Position numbers and translations under genes: made by a program. This document shows positions 6,142 to 6,151 of a DNA stretch of 6,151 bases, piece after piece (positions within the stretch are counted from its first letter, which is position 1; each line of letters begins with the position of its first letter). Source of the stretch: an uncultured Oscillospiraceae bacterium (GTDB taxonomy: Bacteria; Bacillota; Clostridia; Oscillospirales; Oscillospiraceae); NCBI GenBank assembly GCA_900758955.1, contig CAAETL010000045.1, forward strand, positions 1 through 6,151, in the 5' to 3' direction. Under the pieces are notes generated by a model. The model was given only the letters and a program-made list of their open reading frames with translations. It did no database searches and was not told the DNA's origin.

Positions 6142-6151
6142 AGATCGGAAG
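6142..6151 (+). other. Illumina adapter remnant at the contig end
   Basis: The final ten bases, AGATCGGAAG, are identical to the start of the standard Illumina adapter (AGATCGGAAGAGC). They lie at the extreme end of the sequence and interrupt a strongly conserved point in kdpC. They should be read as untrimmed adapter, not genomic DNA. T6141 is ambiguous and may be the last genomic base. Confidence 0.9.

Noticed and set aside
6141..6143. TAG as a natural premature stop or pseudogene signal in kdpC
   Set aside because: The stop is formed by adapter bases at the end of the contig. The upstream reading frame is intact and well conserved.
1..6151. CRISPR array, tRNA, rRNA or insertion sequence
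   Set aside because: No repeat-spacer pattern, tRNA-like or rRNA sequence, transposase or terminal inverted repeats were seen; the serine recombinase is the only mobility gene.

Overview
The window looks like a GC-rich Clostridia-type (Bacillota) chromosome, probably Oscillospirales. The grounds are strong AGGAGG-type ribosome binding sites, a clostridial-style KdpA with an enlarged outer loop, and a large serine recombinase of the clostridial type. The lineage is an inference, since no marker gene is present.

Left arm, minus strand. Bases 1-343 hold the 5' end of a large serine recombinase that runs off the window. A tspO-family membrane protein gene (469-939) lies upstream of it. The 125 bases between them hold two tandem intrinsic terminators facing the recombinase, so readthrough from tspO into the recombinase should be poor.

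Centre, 940-1467. This 528-base intergenic region has no convincing full-length gene. It holds a short palindrome, two small hairpins, a 31-base homopyrimidine run and two strong plus-strand intrinsic terminators (1136-1168 and 1219-1276). The second contains a possible 12-codon leader ORF. A run of T-rich half-sites then leads to a promoter in front of a 60-residue membrane protein (1468-1650) that I do not recognise.

Right arm, plus strand. kdpF (28 codons), kdpA, kdpB and kdpC form one tight operon for the high-affinity K+ uptake ATPase. KdpA is the K+ channel-like subunit, KdpB the P-type ATPase, KdpC the assembly subunit and KdpF the stabilising peptide. kdpD and kdpE are not in the window.

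Two observations stand out. First, the unknown small membrane protein and kdpF have the same promoter layout: a pair of 16-bp T-rich boxes 31 bp apart, then 11 bp to the -10. This suggests shared control by one OmpR/PhoB-type response regulator and makes the small protein a candidate Kdp accessory or K+-stress protein. Second, the last ten bases match the start of the Illumina adapter. They create a false stop codon in kdpC, so the gene is cut by an assembly artefact and is not a short natural variant.
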